Assembly: GCF_009377175.1 (NCBI RefSeq)
Contig: NZ_VJZD01000025.1
Coordinates: forward strand, 1-63,634
Reading direction: 5' to 3'
Length of the DNA stretch: 63,634 bases
From: Streptomyces adustus
Lineage (GTDB): Bacteria; Actinomycetota; Actinomycetes; Streptomycetales; Streptomycetaceae
Shown here: positions 61,962-63,634 of the stretch, one piece after another
Layout: each line of letters begins with the position of its first letter
How positions within the stretch are numbered: the stretch's first letter is position 1
Made by a program: the position numbers and the translations under genes
Notes under the pieces: model-generated
Told to the model about the DNA's origin: nothing
Seen by the model: the letters and a program-made list of their open reading frames with translations, nothing else
Database searches by the model: none

Positions 61962-63249
61962 AGGGGGTCTTGACGGACAGGGCCTCGGACAGGGCCGGGG
62001 CCACCAGTTGCACCTGCCAGGGGCGTGCGCCGTAACCGGCCAGCGCGGCCGCGGTGGAGTCCACGTCCGTGTTCTTCGGCGGCTCCCAGCAGACCCGCCG
62101 CACGGTGTCCGGTGTGATCAGGTTCTCCTGAGGCATGTCGATCCGCTCGGCCAGCGCCGACACCGCGGCCCGCGCGGCCGACAGCCTGGCCGCCGCGGCC
62201 GGGTCCTTGTCCGCCCACGCCCGCGGCGGGGGCGGGCCGGTCACCTGCTGCCCAGGCTGCGGCAGCTGCGCTTCGGGCAGCGCCCTGGCGCGGTCGACGG
62301 CCGCCTGCCACTGGTCCAGCTGCCGCCGCCCCATGCGATGCCCGAACCCGGCCAGCGCGGCGAGGGCGTGCACATTGGCCGGCAGCGAGAGGGCGGCCTC
62401 GACGATGGCCGCGTCGCCGAGCACCTTGCCCGGCGAGACGTCCCGGCGCTGCGCGATCCGGTCGCGGGTCTCCCACAGCTCGCGCACCACCGCGAGCTGG
62501 CGCCGCCGCCGCACCTTGTGCATGCCGGACGTGCGTCGCCAGGGGTCCTTGCGGGGCTCCGGCGGCGGAGCCGAGGCGATCGCGTCGAACTCCTGCCGGG
62601 CCCACTCCAGTTTGCCCTGCCGGTCCAGCTCCTTCTCCAGCGCGTCGCGCAGGTCGACGAGGAGTTCCACGTCCAGGGCCGCGTAGCGGAGCCACGGCTC
62701 GGGCAGCGGCCGGGTCGACCAGTCGACGGCGGAGTGGCCCTTCTCCAGTACGAATCCGAGCACGCTCTCGACCATGGCGCCCAGGCCGACCCGGGGGAAC
62801 CCGGCGAGTCGTCCGGCCAGCTCGGTGTCGAACAGCACACTCGGGACCATGCCTATCTCGCGCAGACAGGGCAGGTCCTGGGTGGCCGCGTGCAGCACCC
62901 ACTCCACACCGGACAGCGCCTCGCCCAGCGCGGAGAGATCCGGGCAGGCCACGGGGTCGATCAGGGCGGAGCCGGCGCCGGCGCGGCGCAGCTGCACCAG
63001 ATAGGCGCGCTGGCCGTAGCGGTAGCCGGACGCGCGTTCGGCGTCCACGGCCACCGGGCCGGTCCCGGCGGCGAAGGCGGCGATCACCTCGGCGAGGGCG
63101 GCCTCGTCGGTGATCACCGGCGGAATGCCCTCGCGGGGTTCGAGCAGGGGTACGGGCGCCCCGGTCGCAGAAGATCCGCCGTCGTCCGGAGGGGCGCCTC
63201 CGGTGGTTCGCAGTGACGTGGCTGCTGCGGTCTCTTGGGCGTCGGTCAC
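61960..63249 (-). CDS. rnd: Ribonuclease D-family 3'-5' exoribonuclease
   Basis: 429-residue DEDDy exonuclease with HRDC domain, acting in tRNA/stable RNA 3' processing. The exonuclease motifs are VAVDAERASGYRYGQRAYLVQL (Asp and Glu), HAATQDLPCL (Asp) and YAALDVELLVDL (Tyr and Asp). HRDC covers about residues 245-320 (RRRRQLAVVRELWETRDRIAQRRDVSPGKVLGD). The first 40 residues are Ala/Gly/Ser-rich. GTG start at 63249. The gene ends inside the repeat tract. Confidence 0.9.
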   Translation of the reverse strand: MTDAQETAAATSLRTTGGAPPDDGGSSATGAPVPLLEPREGIPPVITDEAALAEVIAAFAAGTGPVAVDAERASGYRYGQRAYLVQLRRAGAGSALIDPVACPDLSALGEALSGVEWVLHAATQDLPCLREIGMVPSVLFDTELAGRLAGFPRVGLGAMVESVLGFVLEKGHSAVDWSTRPLPEPWLRYAALDVELLVDLRDALEKELDRQGKLEWARQEFDAIASAPPPEPRKDPWRRTSGMHKVRRRRQLAVVRELWETRDRIAQRRDVSPGKVLGDAAIVEAALSLPANVHALAALAGFGHRMGRRQLDQWQAAVDRARALPEAQLPQPGQQVTGPPPPRAWADKDPAAAARLSAARAAVSALAERIDMPQENLITPDTVRRVCWEPPKNTDVDSTAAALAGYGARPWQVQLVAPALSEALSVKTP

Positions 63250-63275
63250 ATGTCAAGGGTATCCGTGTATCGACA

Positions 63276-63309
63276 GCGCCCGCCGACGGAACGTTCCGTC
63301 GGCGGGCGC
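63276..63309. terminator. Perfect 34-bp palindrome, probable terminator
   Basis: 17-bp arms with no spacer (starts GCGCCCGCCGACGGAAC) between RNase D and the upstream response regulator. Probably terminates the regulator transcript. Confidence 0.75.
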
Positions 63310-63424
63310 CTGGGGGGTGTAAACCAGTCACGTATCACACGTGTCAGTGGAATCGGTCAGTGGGGCAAAGGGGTGAAGCTTCGGGCGGTGACCCGGTCGG
63401 GAGATCGGTAGGCGGTCGTGGTGG

Positions 63425-63634
63425 TCAGTGGATGATGCCGGTCCGCAGCGCCACCGCGACCATCCCGGCGCGGTCGCCCGTGCCGAGCTTGCGGGCGATA
63501 CGGGCGAGGTGGCTCTTGACGGTCAGCGCGGACAGGCCCATGGAGACGCCGATCGCCTTGTTCGACTGGCCCTCCGCGACCAGTCGCAGCACCTCGACCT
63601 CGCGTCCGGACAGTTCGCGGTAGCCGCCCGGGTG
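63425..63634 (-). CDS. LuxR-family response regulator, C-terminal part (cut by the window)
   Basis: The last about 70 codons of a NarL/FixJ-type regulator: ELSGREVEVLRLVAEGQSNKAIGVSMGLSALTVKSHLARI is a complete LuxR HTH, ending RTGIIH before TGA at 63425-63427. The receiver domain lies beyond the window edge. Its target and partner kinase cannot be read from here. The 175 bp between it and RNase D hold the palindromic terminator. Confidence 0.88.
   Translation of the reverse strand, partial: HPGGYRELSGREVEVLRLVAEGQSNKAIGVSMGLSALTVKSHLARIARKLGTGDRAGMVAVALRTGIIH

Noticed and set aside
61230..61973. 247-codon plus-strand frame in the repeat tract
   Set aside because: Arg/Gly/Pro-rich low complexity that follows the repeat words; no family resemblance.

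Overview
The window is about 64 kb of very GC-rich chromosome with the codon bias, short divergent promoters and overlapping start/stop codons (ATGA, GTGA) of a Streptomyces. From memory, the order ornithine carbamoyltransferase - permease - enoyl-CoA hydratase, then HTH-MurA / acnA, then ngcEFG - rok7B7 - xylFGH - dxs - permease, then fadAB and RNase D matches roughly SCO5976-SCO6030 of S. coelicolor. I could not run an alignment. I see no tRNA, rRNA, CRISPR array, insertion sequence or phage gene.

Layout. (1) 1-3.2 kb: argF/arcB-type ornithine carbamoyltransferase, an APC permease and a small ATPase-fold regulator. (2) 3.5-11.3 kb: an aromatic acyl-CoA catabolic set (enoyl-CoA hydratase, fused flavin hydroxylase/old-yellow-enzyme reductase, PaaX regulator, aryl-CoA ligase, acyl-CoA dehydrogenase, RidA) that best fits the 2-aminobenzoyl-CoA (anthranilate) route. 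Two of its promoters share a 13-bp element. The dehydrogenase carries a 125-residue double tandem-repeat insertion. (3) 11.3-25.2 kb: a more accessory-looking stretch with DUF5999, an ECF41 sigma factor divergent from a SnoaL-LUD fusion gene, a cytoplasmic papain-like peptidase, the complete narGHJI-narK2 respiratory nitrate reductase operon, and an ATPase / XRE / DUF397 regulatory trio. (4) 25.2-30 kb: an XRE-MurA fusion gene divergent from aconitase, with matched palindromes at both gene starts and an iron-box-like site at acnA. (5) 30-38.2 kb: an orphan histidine kinase, an SMI1/KNR4 protein, a cellulose-type LPMO (AA10-CBM2) under a CebR box, and a secreted GH92 mannosidase. (6) 38.2-50.8 kb: a second GH92, then ngcEFG (chitobiose/GlcNAc uptake) with a DasR-like dre, rok7B7 and xylFGH. 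(7) 50.9-63.6 kb: dxs, an APC permease, a membrane glycosyltransferase, a NYN-domain protein, a propeller-like protein, the fadA-fadJ beta-oxidation operon, ribonuclease D and the 3' end of a LuxR-type response regulator.

How the parts fit. Much of the window concerns carbon capture and central metabolism: polymer attack (LPMO, mannosidases), sugar uptake with its regulators (CebR, DasR, Rok7B7 sites), beta-oxidation, aconitase and an anaerobic respiratory chain. The regulatory DNA is unusually legible. The best examples are a mirror-image pair of ECF41-type promoters at 12707-12777, a matched operator pair around the HTH-MurA/acnA divergon, and identical LacI-like palindromes in front of both GH92 genes.
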